Positions 10,981-22,505 of a stretch of DNA of 64,000 bases are shown piece by piece. Each line of letters opens with the position of its first letter. Position 1 is the stretch's first letter. The DNA lies in the NCBI GenBank assembly GCA_029721435.1, contig CM056573.1:47280501-47344500 (forward strand). Direction: 5' to 3'. The notes below the pieces were generated by a model. It made no database searches and had not been told where the DNA came from. It was given only the letters and a program-made list of their open reading frames with translations. The position numbers and the translations under genes were made by a program. This DNA comes from Gymnothorax reevesii (Eukaryota; Chordata; Actinopteri; Anguilliformes; Muraenidae).

Positions 10981-11876
10981 CTAACGATTTCTTTCCCAAA
11001 GTTCAGTTAAGATTATCGAATTTTTATAATGCGAATAATTCAGGCAAGCTGGTGTGGCTGGGTTTTGAAATCCCTATATCGTTGGCGCAGAAATTGCTGA
11101 GTTGGCGTTTCAGTGGCGATACAAAACGGGAATTTTGTTCCCCTGAAACCCATTATAATTATAATTTCTGTACACCGGTTTAATTGAAGTATAGGCCAAG
11201 GCAAGATTACAACTCTGATCGTGATTAAGAACTTATAAGAGCTGCGAATCAGTGTTGGTGTTTTGAAGGCCCTCTTGGGCATTTTTCGGTCACATCCATA
11301 AGCAAAATTACAGTTTTTTTCACATCATGAATTTATTGAAATATGAAATAAATGTAAAGTAAGTATTATGAGTTTTAACACGTAAAATTGAGCACTTTTT
11401 GTATTCATGCAGCGTATGCAATCTCAGGCCTGTTGAATTGCCCGGGATAAATGAAATTTGACCAATAATTTGTTGTGTAGAGCCTTTTGGCTCGTATCAC
11501 GTGATTTCTTGAAAACGGGATATCATTCAGTTTTCAGCTGTGCATTTTTAAAAATCATTTCTGTGGAGATGTTGTCCTGTCGCGCAATCTAAATTCAATT
11601 TTTCATGCCTTATATTCTATTACTTGTATAGGTACCATTTCTAGTACTGCTCCCAAAAGCGACGATGAGGCCTATCGCAATGTCTGGTGACTCTATTTTA
11701 CTTTCAGTGCTTTTTAGGTCGATTGTCCTCCTCTTGTCTGGCGAGGGGAGACTTGTTTATATACAGATTATGATTAAAATGAAAAAAAAAACTTGCTTTA
11801 AAATTTGTTGTCCTTGGTGGAAGTGTGTTTAAAACTCACATGAAAAATAATTTCCCCCCAAAAGTAGTGCTAACAC
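10981..11876. other. No gene recognised downstream of twist1
   Basis: This is non-repetitive sequence after the twist1 polyadenylation site. It contains short open frames only. Confidence 0.45.
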
Positions 11877-11984
11877 GTTGCTATTGTTATTGTTATTATT
11901 ATTAGCCTATTAGTAGTAGTAGTTTTAGTAGTTGTCGTCGCCGTTGTCGTAGTGGTAGTAGTAGGCCTAGTAGTAGACGTTGTA
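11877..11984. repeat. TTG/TTA/TAG trinucleotide microsatellite
   Basis: An impure trinucleotide array of TTG and TTA, then TAG and GTC units, like that at 8.4 kb but on the 3' side of twist1. The polythreonine frame on the - strand is an artefact. Confidence 0.88.
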
Positions 11985-12776
11985 TGGTATGGTTCTAGTT
12001 GCAGAGGTGACCTATTGCCGCGGTAAAATGAAGTTTTTAAAGACAATCGTCCCGTAAAAATCAAATATGTTTCCCCAATATTGAGCGGCTGATTAGCCAT
12101 AGTCGAAGTCCAATCCTTACATGAAACAGTTATAATTATGACTGGGTGTCAGCAAAGAATGGTATCCAAGGCAATACATTATGCAAAACGGAATCATAAT
12201 TGTTAAATGATTCAAATTTAGAGCGTCCTTTCCCTTTTTAGCCTCTTGATAACCATATTACATTACTGACATTTATTCAAACATTACCTTATTTATTTAA
12301 GTATTTATTAAGCATCTATTTCATGAAAGCGACCTGCTGCTTTGTCAAAAAATATTTCCGTTCGATGTCTGTATAAATGTCTTGAAATTGAAAAAAATCG
12401 GAATTCTATTCCATAAAAATATTCATGTTGGCTCTACTTTCAAGAGTGAGATTGATGAAACCCAGTGTTTGCTGAATGCATTTACTGGTTCAGAAATGGG
12501 TCTGGAAAAGTGTTTTAGACAGTCTTGCCCCCTTAAATCCATTTGAATCAAAGCACAAGCCCGTTTGAAGGAGGTGTGCAATTGGGGTTTCGACATGTAT
12601 GACATTCACAGATGTCTTTGAAATGGTTGGCACGTTAAGCAGGTCGTTGGAGGGCGTGGTAGGTTAAAATCACTCCGCTTTTATGAGCTGAGCAATTTAA
12701 AAAATAGAAAGAATGTGGTAGCTTACATGTGAGTGCTGTGCATCCCACAAAAAGACACATCAGGCCACGCACATCT
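11985..12776. other. No gene recognised
   Basis: AT-rich non-coding sequence between two microsatellites. I see no motif I can name. Confidence 0.45.
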
Positions 12777-12868
12777 AAATACACATACACACACGAGCAC
12801 GCGCGCGGGCACACACACACAGACACACACACACGCACACACACACACACACACACGCCCGCGCGCAC
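12777..12868. repeat. Imperfect AC/GC dinucleotide tract
   Basis: Alternating purine-pyrimidine repeat, mainly AC with CG-rich patches such as GCGCGCGGGC near 12800 and GCCCGCGCGC near 12860. Open frames on both strands are artefacts of the repeat. Confidence 0.93.
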
Positions 12869-13824
12869 GGATGAAATATGAGGGTCTAATGCACAAGTTT
12901 GTCGTTCGTTTTTTGGAAAACAATGAATTAACAATAAAACCTAGGCTATGCACATTTACCAAATGCCGTTGTAGGCTTATTATACTGAATTTTTCGAGGT
13001 AATAAATTTAAACGTCGCATTAAATTGGCAGGCCCGCATTTCCGAGTGTATTTTGATTCCGGGAAATATATAGTTGCACAATGACACCATTTATAATGTA
13101 TTATTATTATTATTATTATTTTTGTTCACGAGACATTTTTAAGGGGATTGGGCAATGCAATGCAACCAAGCAGGCCCACTACGTATGACTTCCTCTCAGT
13201 TTAAGAATTTTGGCATGTGAAAAGTTACTGCGGCACCTGAATGAAACTTATTTTGACCAGATGTTAGTATTTTTCTAAAGCGTCACGTGAAAAGAACAGA
13301 TGTTCAGCAGTAGTATGGACACGCCTTCAAACTTTCCTCTTGAAAAGAGCTTGAAATAAGTTTTTGGATATAAATCACTCGCTATATTTGACTCTTCAAA
13401 AGGCTCTTCAAAAGACTGGTGATTGTAATATATTCCCTTAAATATGGATTTGGCTGAACCGTCCTGTGAAATCATCGGTTCTCACTTGAAAAAGCAAACG
13501 CATATCGTTGGTTACAACTGGGAAAAATGTTCAAGGGCAAAAAAAGCAAAAGGTAAGTCATCTCCAACGGCGTAAACGCACTCATCGAAAGAGACTGACG
13601 TAACAGGTTAATCCTGATATAACTAATTGCTTTATATTAGTTATTTATATCCAGTGGGTGCAGATTGAATGATAAACACGTGATGTTTCAGATGTTTCGG
13701 GTACGCAATTTAAATGAAATCGAACTTCATTAGAGGTAAAATGTTGCCCATTAGAAAGTGTGTAGTTTTGAATGGTGGCATAATACTGTTTGTTTAACAG
13801 TCAACGATGATGTTACTATGGTGG
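12869..13824. other. No gene recognised
   Basis: Non-coding sequence with a short ATT repeat at about 13098-13121. Nothing else is evident. Confidence 0.45.
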
Positions 13825-13870
<46 letters not shown>

Positions 13871-13904
13871 GCGTGTGCGCGTGTGTGTGCGTGTGCGTGT
13901 GCGT

Positions 13905-13935
<31 letters not shown>

Positions 13936-13963
13936 AGTGTGTGTGCGCGCGCGTGCGCGCCTT
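13825..13963. repeat. Long GT/GC dinucleotide tract
   Basis: About 139 bases of almost unbroken purine-pyrimidine alternation, GT interspersed with GC, ending in GTGTGCGCGCGCGTGCGCGC. Such tracts favour Z-DNA under negative supercoiling. Three open frames here (cysteine-valine or threonine-histidine repeats) are artefacts. Confidence 0.95.
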
Positions 13964-16900
13964 TGTGTTTGTCTGTCACTGACTGCCTGTCCTCTAGGAA
14001 CGTAAATTAATTAAAATCATGTTTAATTTTCAGATTATGTTCCTGATCTTCGGGAATATTTGATATCAAAAGACTGTAATCATGAAGGTAAGAGAACAAA
14101 GCTGAAAGAATGACAAACAAGTTTGTACCTCGTAGGCCGTGCTTAGATGAAGTCAAATGATGAAATATAAATGAGACAAAATGAAGTCGAAAACGCCCTA
14201 TACATTACTATTTCTTTGATTACCTATATAGCCTAAACTTGTTTCCTGGTGAAATGTATAGGGAGGAATTTAGTGTTTTGATTATTCGTCGAACGCACGA
14301 AGGTTTCTATTTGTTTGTAAGCACTCATTAGAACGCAGTACAAGTTGTTCCAACATCTATTCGACTATTGGTGCAGCTTTTTAATTTGACTTGCTCTGAA
14401 AAACAATGGAAACGGAGTCATAATTTCATGTGAACTTGAACCTCTGGAATTTTAGATATATAAGGGCGGAATGTGTGTAACCTTGTCTATAGATTCTTTG
14501 GGCTTTTGAGTGAGGCGTATATGCTATTTAAAACGAATATGGAAAATAGTTGGATGTGATTAACTAGAATAGACTCTCCATGTAAAAATGACTGTGATTG
14601 TGATGCCATGGTTTTGGAGCAAAGAATGTAACATTGTCGGCAGCTGTGCTTGTGACGGAAAATTATAGGGGAATTTTTTTTCTAACCAAAACCTCGTGCA
14701 GTCGCCCTGTTGAAAAATGGCCCAGTTCCAGAGATATCACTGCTACGACGTAATGAGGCAATTGTACAACTACAGAGCTTTCGCTGTTTTTCATATGCTA
14801 TTTTATTGCAAATTCGTGTTCAAATTATCCGTCTTTGACATTCATGGTGCAGTGTGGCCGCACGAAAGGTGTCGATGCATCCATTCAATTAGTGACATCA
14901 GAAAGATTAATTAAGAATTCTGAGTCAGTACCAACATAGACTGCTCCAAATGCAAAACCATTCCCTTATGCCTGTGAGGCCTCCAGTTGAAGATTCACAC
15001 GTTACAATGTTTTTTTTTTTTTTTTTAATTTTAATTTTAAAGTGATGGCCTGCATTGATTCGACTTTTTATTGATTTGTTGTTGTCGTCATTGTCGTTGC
15101 TGTTATTGTTGTTGTGGTGGTCTTTGAAGGGGACCAGTGTCTATATTATTAAGGGGTAAATCAAAGTTTAGGCCTCGTACGGATATGTCTGGATAAAGTT
15201 GAAATAAAAACGTCGCATGAAGTGCCTAATATAAAATATACGTTGGCTTAGCTATTAACTCTGCCGCACAAAACAACTCTGGGTCAAGTTCGCTGTATGA
15301 GGATACCCTACACGCATGCCAACAGGTGCTTTTTCGTTAGGGGCTTGTTTAATTTCTATTTCCACTTACATTTTAGGTAGGTTTATTTTATCTTGTAGCC
15401 TAGCATGTCTGAAATGATGGCAATCAGCAGTCAACATGCATCTTGCGACTCATATAAATCATTTCTTATTTGGATATAACATTAAATACAAAATATTGAT
15501 TATAGACTTGGCATGTTGAAGCCACGTTTATGTATAACACGGAGATTAAATCACCTGTCTCAAATGTATTCTGACTCTTTCAGGTTAAATTCAAGCCCTT
15601 GTGACACTCGCGCAAATAGGCTACTTTCTTTTCAGTGTACGGAAAACACTTGCAAACATTGTACGTTGATTTCAGTCAGATAACGCGAATAATAATTCTA
15701 AGCTATACTAGCTTTAATAAAAAAGGGATAGCATCCTACCATGAACATAGCCTAATTACTTAAAGACTCGGAAGATTGTTTCTATTGAGTTTGTTTCCTT
15801 TCAATATACTCATGATTTGTAAATAAGTTAACAGGAACCATTTTCTGCGTCTTTTAAACCTTCACGGGTAATTGCCAAATGCGTGGGTATTTGAATTTGA
15901 GTTGCATTGTGGGCAGTGTCAATGCAATACCTGACAATGTTTTGAACTTACTTGGCTATACACGTGAAATGACTGCGAAGAAAAATAGGTCGTTTTTCCT
16001 TCTCAGAAGATTTCTTTGTTCATCTACTCACACCCTGCTTGACAGCCATGATAGACTTCAAGTAGTCTTCACCAGGTAAACCACTGACGGCGAAAAAAAA
16101 AAAAAAACACTCGGTAATTGAGTTCATAAGCTGATATTAATATTCATCGGTAAAAGTTGATTTATTACGGTGTAGGCAAAAGTGCAGATATAAGGCAGAG
16201 ATAGACAGAAAAAGAGGCAAATTAGCGTTCATTACAACCAAACATCATTCCATTATAATATTGGTGTGGGTCATATTTACAAATATAGTTAATAAAAAGA
16301 GTACAGAGTACAGGGACAGCACGGTTTTGTCCTATAACAGGCTTCTAATTACGTTTAAGTATCAGATACGTTGGCTATAATTGACGCATTACGTGGCAAG
16401 AGAATGATTTTTTTTTTTTAAATGACAACAGAATAGTGAAAAAAAGTTTTTCCACTACAGAGGCTTTCAACTAATGAATTCTTGCTGTCAACCAGTTGAA
16501 GGCATCCAGCCTTCCATTAATGAAAGGAGGACCGTTCAGTTTATAAATACAACACTCTTGGAGTCTAAAGAGCCATCAAATAGTTTGAAAAATTATTTTG
16601 GCCTAAATTCAATCTTTGAACTCTGACTCTGAACTATTATGCAAATATTATCATCTCCATAAAACTGGACTGCACAATTCTGTGTAGTTAACTCATCCGG
16701 CTGCTCTCAGTCAACTGAATGGGCGTTATCGTCAATCATCAAAGCCATAGGTGTAAAATAGAAGGGCCTTAGTCTACCTCCTAGTACACTGGGTGGGCAG
16801 TTATCATTGACTGACAGTGTTGATCCAGACTAGGAGGAAACCAGATGACATCCTGATATGTAGACGACGTCCATGTGGGGAGAAGGTCAGGTGACTTTGC

Positions 16901-17408
16901 CAGGGAGACCGTTGGTCGATTCCCATTTCCGTGAATCCAACATTTTGAATTGCAAGTCAAGACAATCTTTCATTAACCATGCTTGCTGTGGCTTGACCCT
17001 GACCCTAACCTTAATCAGACTGCAAGCGCAGTGCTGAGACATCTTAAAACATAACTAGAGTGTGGTTGCCCTCAACTGCATGGGTGTAGACCTCGTGTGC
17101 CCACTCGTGATATCGTGAAAACTCTGATCTCTAGTCCATTCACTAGCCATTCACTGAAACAGGCATATTCTCAGCATAAAATTGCACTTATTTTTACAGC
17201 CAATTCTGTTGCCATTGTAACCAAAATCATTGGGTTTCACGATTTAACCACATTCTATAACCAAACCAAATATCAAAGGAATCGGTTGAAATTTGTGACC
17301 ATTAGAGCATCCTCACAAAAATCTCTACAGACATGGCGGCGGCAGAGACAACAGCCAAGAATCCATAGTAGCGACCCAAGTTTGTCTAGGGGCGACAGTA
17401 AATGCTTC
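13964..17408. other. No gene recognised
   Basis: A 3.4-kb non-coding stretch with homopolymers near 15010 and 16097. No open frame carries a known motif. The piece around 16130-16300 looks unique and AT-rich. Confidence 0.45.
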
Positions 17409-17568
17409 TATAGGGTACTATTAGATAGAGTAGAGCCCTACTATTGCATACCTATGGCTCTGACATGGTCCTATGGGGCACTAGAAGGTAGAGTAGGGCC
17501 CTACTATCCCATACTTAAAGCTCTGAAATGGTCCCATAGGGCACCCGTAGGTAGAAAAGGCCCGACTA
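17409..17568. repeat. Tandem repeat, unit 62-63 bp, about 2.5 copies
   Basis: Units start at 17409, 17471 and 17534. Each has a CTATRGG start, a GGTAGAGTAG-like block, GGCCCTACTAT, and a GCTCTGAMATGGTC end. The third unit is cut off after about 35 bases. The length is near a multiple of three, so an open frame runs through it by chance (17097-17618). Confidence 0.75.
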
Positions 17569-18137
17569 ATCCTCTATCTGCAGCCCTGATTACAGATGAT
17601 AATGGCCATTCAATTTAGTATCAGTCAAAATGGATGGCTCACTAAACCGTCCCAGAAAACATCAACACCATGTACATTATGTATGTATTAATGAATTTAA
17701 GTTGGGAATAATGCTGATTGAAATCAGACTATTTTATGAATTAATTTCTTTTTTTTTGTGTGTTATTGCAAGCAATGGTCTGATCATACCTTGGGACAGC
17801 CTGAATATTACCTCAAATCAACTTTGCCCAAGTTTCATTCAATTCACAAATTTTCTCACAAAAGTCATTCATTCCAATGACCATCAAACACAAAAAATCT
17901 AAGCGTAAAGTTTGTCAAACTTTGACAGAAGAATTATGAGACGTTTTAAATGATATTCTCCATAGATAAGCATATTGATCATGCACATTCGGGATACATG
18001 GACACTGATCTCTCCCCGTCAGATCCAGAAATAAGCCCTCTGACATAGTAAAGGGTGGCTCTCTTAGCCCCACATCCTCAGATCCTCAGAAGATCCCACC
18101 AAGTCAAGGCAGATGTACCTGTATGAATTCTGGGTCC
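17569..18137. other. No gene recognised
   Basis: Non-coding sequence between the tandem repeat and the hAT-like element. Confidence 0.45.
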
Positions 18138-18145
18138 TCTCTTGA

Positions 18146-19135
18146 CAGTGGCAGATCTAAAACTGGGAATTGGGGAGGGGGGTGGGGACACAGACACGTC
18201 TCTTTATGACTACAATTAGTCCTGGCTAGTTCTCAATCCTTTATTGACGCATTTTCCATTTATCGTAATTGGCAACTGAAGACACGATTTCTCTCCATAT
18301 GCAACAGCGATGAAATCATAGGCTAAATTCAGTGCAGGAAACTAATTTACTTATTAATTGGCCAATGCTTCGCGTTGATTGAACTGGTCCGCGTTCCAAT
18401 GAAATATAGCCTTTCACTCTCTGTATTTGAGGGTTGATTAAAAAAAAAGTGTCACTCGGCAGTTTGATAGGCTATAAAAAGCGTGCGGCTCAAGCTATTT
18501 GCGTGAGAGTTGACAGATATGTTATTTTGAATAAAGTTGATTTAAATACAGCAAATACGCGTCCAGATGAATGATTGTCATTTTACCTAATCGGGGAGAA
18601 CAAGCAGCTCCTGTTAAGAGTGGAGTGCTCTCGGCGTGAACCTTTTGTTAATTATGAAAATGACTCAGAACAGGTCAGGACAAAAAAAAATTGTTTCGCA
18701 GTGTCTAGAGATACTGCAGTTTTATGGGTACGGCAGTTGACTTGAAGGGATTAGGGATTATGGATAGAGGAAAGGTTAGGTTAGAGGTCAGGGTTAGGGT
18801 TAGGTTTCGGCAGGGTTTGAAATTGGGACTGCCATGCCACTCTACATTGAGATGCATTGGATAACTGCCGTAACCGTAGCAACTGCCTAATTGTTTTTCA
18901 CGGATGTTTTGTGTACCCAAATTCTCAGTTCTGGCTTCGCCACTGAACTGAATTTAGCCCATGATTGAACCGCTGTTAGACTGCATATGGAGGGAAACCG
19001 TGTCTTCAGTTGCCAGTTACGATAATTGGAAAACACGTCAATAAAGGAAATGATTGAGAACTAGCCAGGACTACTTGTTGTCATAAAGGGACGTGTCTGT
19101 GTCCCCCCCAATTCCCAGTTCTAGATCCGCCACTG
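18146..19135. mobile_element. hAT-like non-autonomous DNA transposon
   Basis: Inverted ends of about 190-195 bp: the left starts CAGTGGCAGATCTAAAACTG, and the right in reverse complement starts CAGTGGCGGATCTAGAACTG. CAGTGGCGG-type ends are typical of hAT elements. An 8-bp flanking duplication, TCTCTTGA at 18138-18145 and TTTCTTGA at 19136-19143, matches at 7 of 8 and fits the hAT target size. The 600-bp interior has no transposase and contains a short GGGTTAGGGTTAGG run near 18790. Movement would need a transposase in trans. Confidence 0.82.
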
Positions 19136-19303
19136 TTTCTTGACTATCTGAGCATTTGCTTCATTTAAATATGTAATTAGTCCAGATAATCTAGATTTCA
19201 TTTACAATCCAATTCCAAAATAGTTGGGACAAAGTGTAAATTGTGAATAAAATCAAAATGCAATGACTTTCAGATCAAATGAGCCAATATGTTATTTGCA
19301 GTA

Positions 19304-20689
19304 CAGATCAGATCAAAACGGAATTCGATCACGGTAGGGTCGGTAGAAGGTTACGGTAACTTCAGAGTAACATGAGGGTAGAAACGCGCGAGGTTGTCTG
19401 AGAAAGCGCGGAGCAGGGGTAGCCTACAAAGCATTCATAAATAATGTGACTTTTCGCAATTATTTAAGTGCGTCCAAGCACAAAAATTGATCGAAATTCA
19501 CATCAGACGCCCTTATAAATTTGGCCAAGATGCACATTGCTCCATTGCCCACACTTACATTAAGTGTGTCCAAAGCCAAATTTTTTTCTTGGCCAAACTT
19601 ATTTTTTAAGCTGTGGCCAAGGGAAAATTTCAGCATGGGCCCCACGCAGGCTATAAGTCGAAGTGTGGCCAAGAAAAAAATTTCAGCATTGGCCACACGT
19701 TTAAGTGCGAATATCATTGTATAAATATAGTACCCAGTCACGAAACCCTTCCAGGAAGCACATCTTAGGGGGTCCAGTGTGTGCTGAAGAATGTCAAGGT
19801 TGGCTGATCGGCTGGTAAGCATCTCCTAGCAGGGGATGCTCTCACACGCAGTCACTGTAAATGGTGAAAACTTACCAACCCCACACTACCACGTAAGATT
19901 ATTTCTTCCTATTCATATATTTATTTGCTTAAAACAGGTGCTTGTCATTATATATGTATTGTTGTAGATAGCTTTAAATTCACAAGTTTTTAATCGGTAA
20001 ACCATTGCATGTAAAGGAATGATGTATGAGGTATAGCCAGAAGTATACTGCATGACGCGGCTTGATGTGTGGGGTTTGTTTATGAGAAGAACAGCGGCGA
20101 AAAAAAGCGGTTCTTTAGGACAAAAATCATACAAGTTTCTATACATTTTAATGCTATTTAGTGCAGACAGGAAAATTCCTTTATTTTTGTTATTTATTCT
20201 TAACGTTCTGTGAAAATGAATGATACGTTACCGTATACGACACATCCGCTGTCATAGTTCAGAGAAATTTTTACTTTGTTTCTGTTATATTGTAGATTGC
20301 TAGACTTTGTGGCACTCCTGACATCCAGAGAGAAGATTTTAGTGACATTATGAACTCACACACAGTTGACGCACGTCTTTTAAAGCGAATCTCTTCTGCA
20401 CTATCACGTGTGCTATAATGCGGATTCTCACTAGTTTTACATTGAAAGTGCATGTTTTTGGAAGTGGCTATTCGCCCCTCAGCGAATAGGAAACCACACG
20501 TGGTCAGGAACAGTATTTTCTTACCTGGCGCCGCCTCACGATCACTGTCGCCATTTCAAAGGCTTATAGCATTAATTTCGCGAAACGAGTTAGTCTGGCG
20601 GTGGCAGTCGAGTAGCGATACAAAGACGGCAAGACAGTGGGATTTTTGAGAATTTTCGCGATTTTTTCCATTTTGATGTAAGCTGTATG
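19304..20689. mobile_element. Insertion nested in the left Tc1 inverted repeat
   Basis: The Tc1 left inverted repeat stops near 19303 and resumes near 20690 with TACAATAGAACATTG, as judged from the intact right repeat. GTACA occurs at both junctions (19301-19305 and 20690-20694), which may be a target duplication. The inserted ends are weakly inverted: CAGATCAGATCAAAACGGAA on the left against CAGCTTACATCAAAATGGAA in reverse complement on the right, so it may be a DNA transposon. The interior has related modules around TGGCCAAG and AAATTTCAGCAT at 19560-19705. No transposase was recognised and the superfamily is unknown. Confidence 0.6.
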
Positions 20690-20959
20690 GTACAATAGAA
20701 CATTGATAACATTTCAAATGTTGAAACTGAGATATTTAACATTTTGATCCACAAAATTAGCTTATTTCAAATTTTCTGGCTGCAACAGGTCTCAAAAAAG
20801 TTGGGACACAGGCAAAATAGGGGTGAAAAAGCAATTAATATATAAGAGAATGAGCTGAAAGAACATTTAGCAAGTAATTAAGTTAACTGGCATCAGGTGT
20901 GTAACACGTTTTGCTATAAAAGGGAAGTCTTAGAGAGGCTGAGTCTCTCAGAAGTAAAG

Positions 20960-21981
20960 ATGCCTGAGGCTCTCCAACCTGTTGAGGCTTGCATAAAAAA
21001 AATTGTGGAATACTTTAAAAACAATGTTCCTCAACGTCAAATTGCAAAGGCTTTGAAGGGCTCATCAACGAAAGTGCATAACATCATCAAAAGATTCAAA
21101 GAAATTGGAAAAATCGCTGTGCGCAAGGGACAAGGCAGAAGACCTTTACTGGATGCCCGTGATCTTCGGGCCCTCAGACACCACTGCATCACTCACCGGC
21201 ATGATTCTGTCATTGACATTGCTAAATGGACCCAGGAATACTTCAAGAAACCACTGTTTGTAAACACAGTTTGCCGTGCCATCCACAGATGCCACCTAAA
21301 ATTCTATCATGCAAAAACGAAGCCATTGTTGAGCATGATCCAGAAGCATTGCCGTGTTTTGTGGGCCAAGGCTCGTTTAAAATGGATTGTAGAAAAGTGG
21401 CAAAGTGTCCTGTGGTCAGACGAGTCAAAATTTGACATTCTTATTGGAAATCATGGGCGCTGTGTCCTCCGGGCTAAAAAGGAGAAAGACCACCCCTCCT
21501 ATTATCAGCGTTCAGTTCAAAAGGCAGCATCTCTGATGGTATGGGGATGCATTAGTGCTTATAGTGTGGGACACTTGCATATTTTAAAAAGCACCATGAA
21601 TGCTGAAAGGTTTATAAAGGTTTTAGAGCAACATATCCTCCCCTCCAGACAACATCTATTCCAGGGACGGCCTTGTGTATTTCAGCAGGACAATGAAAAC
21701 CACATACTGCAGCTATTACAACAGCATGGCTTCATAGTAGAAGAGTCCTTGTGCTGAATTGGCCAGCCTGCAGTCCTGATCTTTCACCAATTGAGAACAT
21801 TTGGCGCATAATTAAACGAAAAGTTTGTCAAAGTAGACCCAAAACTCCCCAGCTGCTGAAAGCCTGTATTAAACAAGAGTGGGATCAAATTCCAATGGCT
21901 AAACTCAAGAAACCTGTCTCCTCAATGCCCAGACACCTCCACTCTTTGTTAAAAAGAAGAGGGGATGCTACACACTGGTAA
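20960..21981 (+). pseudogene. Tc1-like DDE transposase, frameshifted
   Basis: The start is the ATG of [21 protein letters not shown] paired-type helix-turn-helix comes first ([12 protein letters not shown], then VHNIIKRF), then a GRR-type linker (KGQGRRPLL). The DD34E residues are visible: D in WSDESKFD, D in FQQDN, and E in SPIENIWR. The reading frame shifts just after the second D, near 21697. By comparison with the second copy at 56.8 kb this is a 1-base deletion. The rest, ending RRGDATHW, is in another frame (21751-21981). Apart from this break the copy is nearly intact, which suggests recent activity, but this copy is dead. Confidence 0.92.
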
Positions 21982-22239
21982 ACAGGCCCCTGTCCCAACT
22001 TCTTTGAGACCTGTAGCAGCCATCAAATTTGAGATGAGCTCATTTTGTGGATAAAGTTGTAAAATTCTCAGTTTCAACATTTGCTATGTTATCTCTGTTC
22101 TATTGTGAATAAAATACTGGCTGGTGTGATTTGAAAGTCATTACGTTTTGATTTTATTCAAAATTTACACTTTGTCCCAACTATTGCGGAATTGGAGTTG
22201 TATATATATATATCATTAATCTTTCAATTATTCTTCACA

Positions 22240-22505
22240 GTAAACCCTGATAGTGTTGCGAACTCCATTGTTTTGTGGAAACCGGTTACCTCAAAAAAAA
22301 TGTGTAGGCCAACTTAATTGCATTGTGTGGAAGGAACTTAAAGAAAATAAGGTAAAGTTATTTTTTACATGTTTTTAAGTACTGTGAACACAAGATCATT
22401 GGTTGATCTTGTGTCCACAGCACAACTGAGTTGGCATGCTCAATTTTTTTTTAGGTAATCGGTTTCCACAAAGCATTTGAGTTCACCATACCTATAAGGG
22501 TTTAC
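22240..22505. mobile_element. Foldback hairpin element, 266 bp
   Basis: Nearly the whole element is an imperfect palindrome. The left arm runs GTAAACCCTGATAG, then TTTTGTGGAAACCGGTTACC. The right arm in reverse complement runs GTAAACCCTTATAG, then CTTTGTGGAAACCGATTACC. The centre forms its own stem, ACAAGATCA-TTGG-TTGATCTTGT. It starts 40 bases after the right end of the Tc1 element. No coding capacity. The family is unknown. Confidence 0.75.

Larger units (their letters stand above)
19205..22200 (+). mobile_element. Tc1/mariner-like transposon with a nested insertion
   Basis: The left end starts CAATCCAATTCCAAAATAG at 19205. The right end, in reverse complement, starts CAACTCCAATTCCGCAATAG at 22200. 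Both are followed by GTTGGGACAAAGTGTAAAT, and TA dinucleotides flank the element at 19203-19204 and 22201-22202, as expected for Tc1/mariner. The total length of about 3.0 kb is roughly 1.4 kb too long for this group because a second element sits inside the left inverted repeat at about 19304-20689. Without it the element would be about 1.6 kb with inverted repeats of about 200 bp. Confidence 0.9.

Noticed and set aside
12635..14010. Cysteine-valine and threonine-histidine open frames
   Set aside because: Produced by the AC/GT dinucleotide tracts; no start context or conserved motif.
17097..17618. Open frame of 173 codons
   Set aside because: Its second half is the 62-bp tandem repeat read in frame; no domain is seen in the first half.
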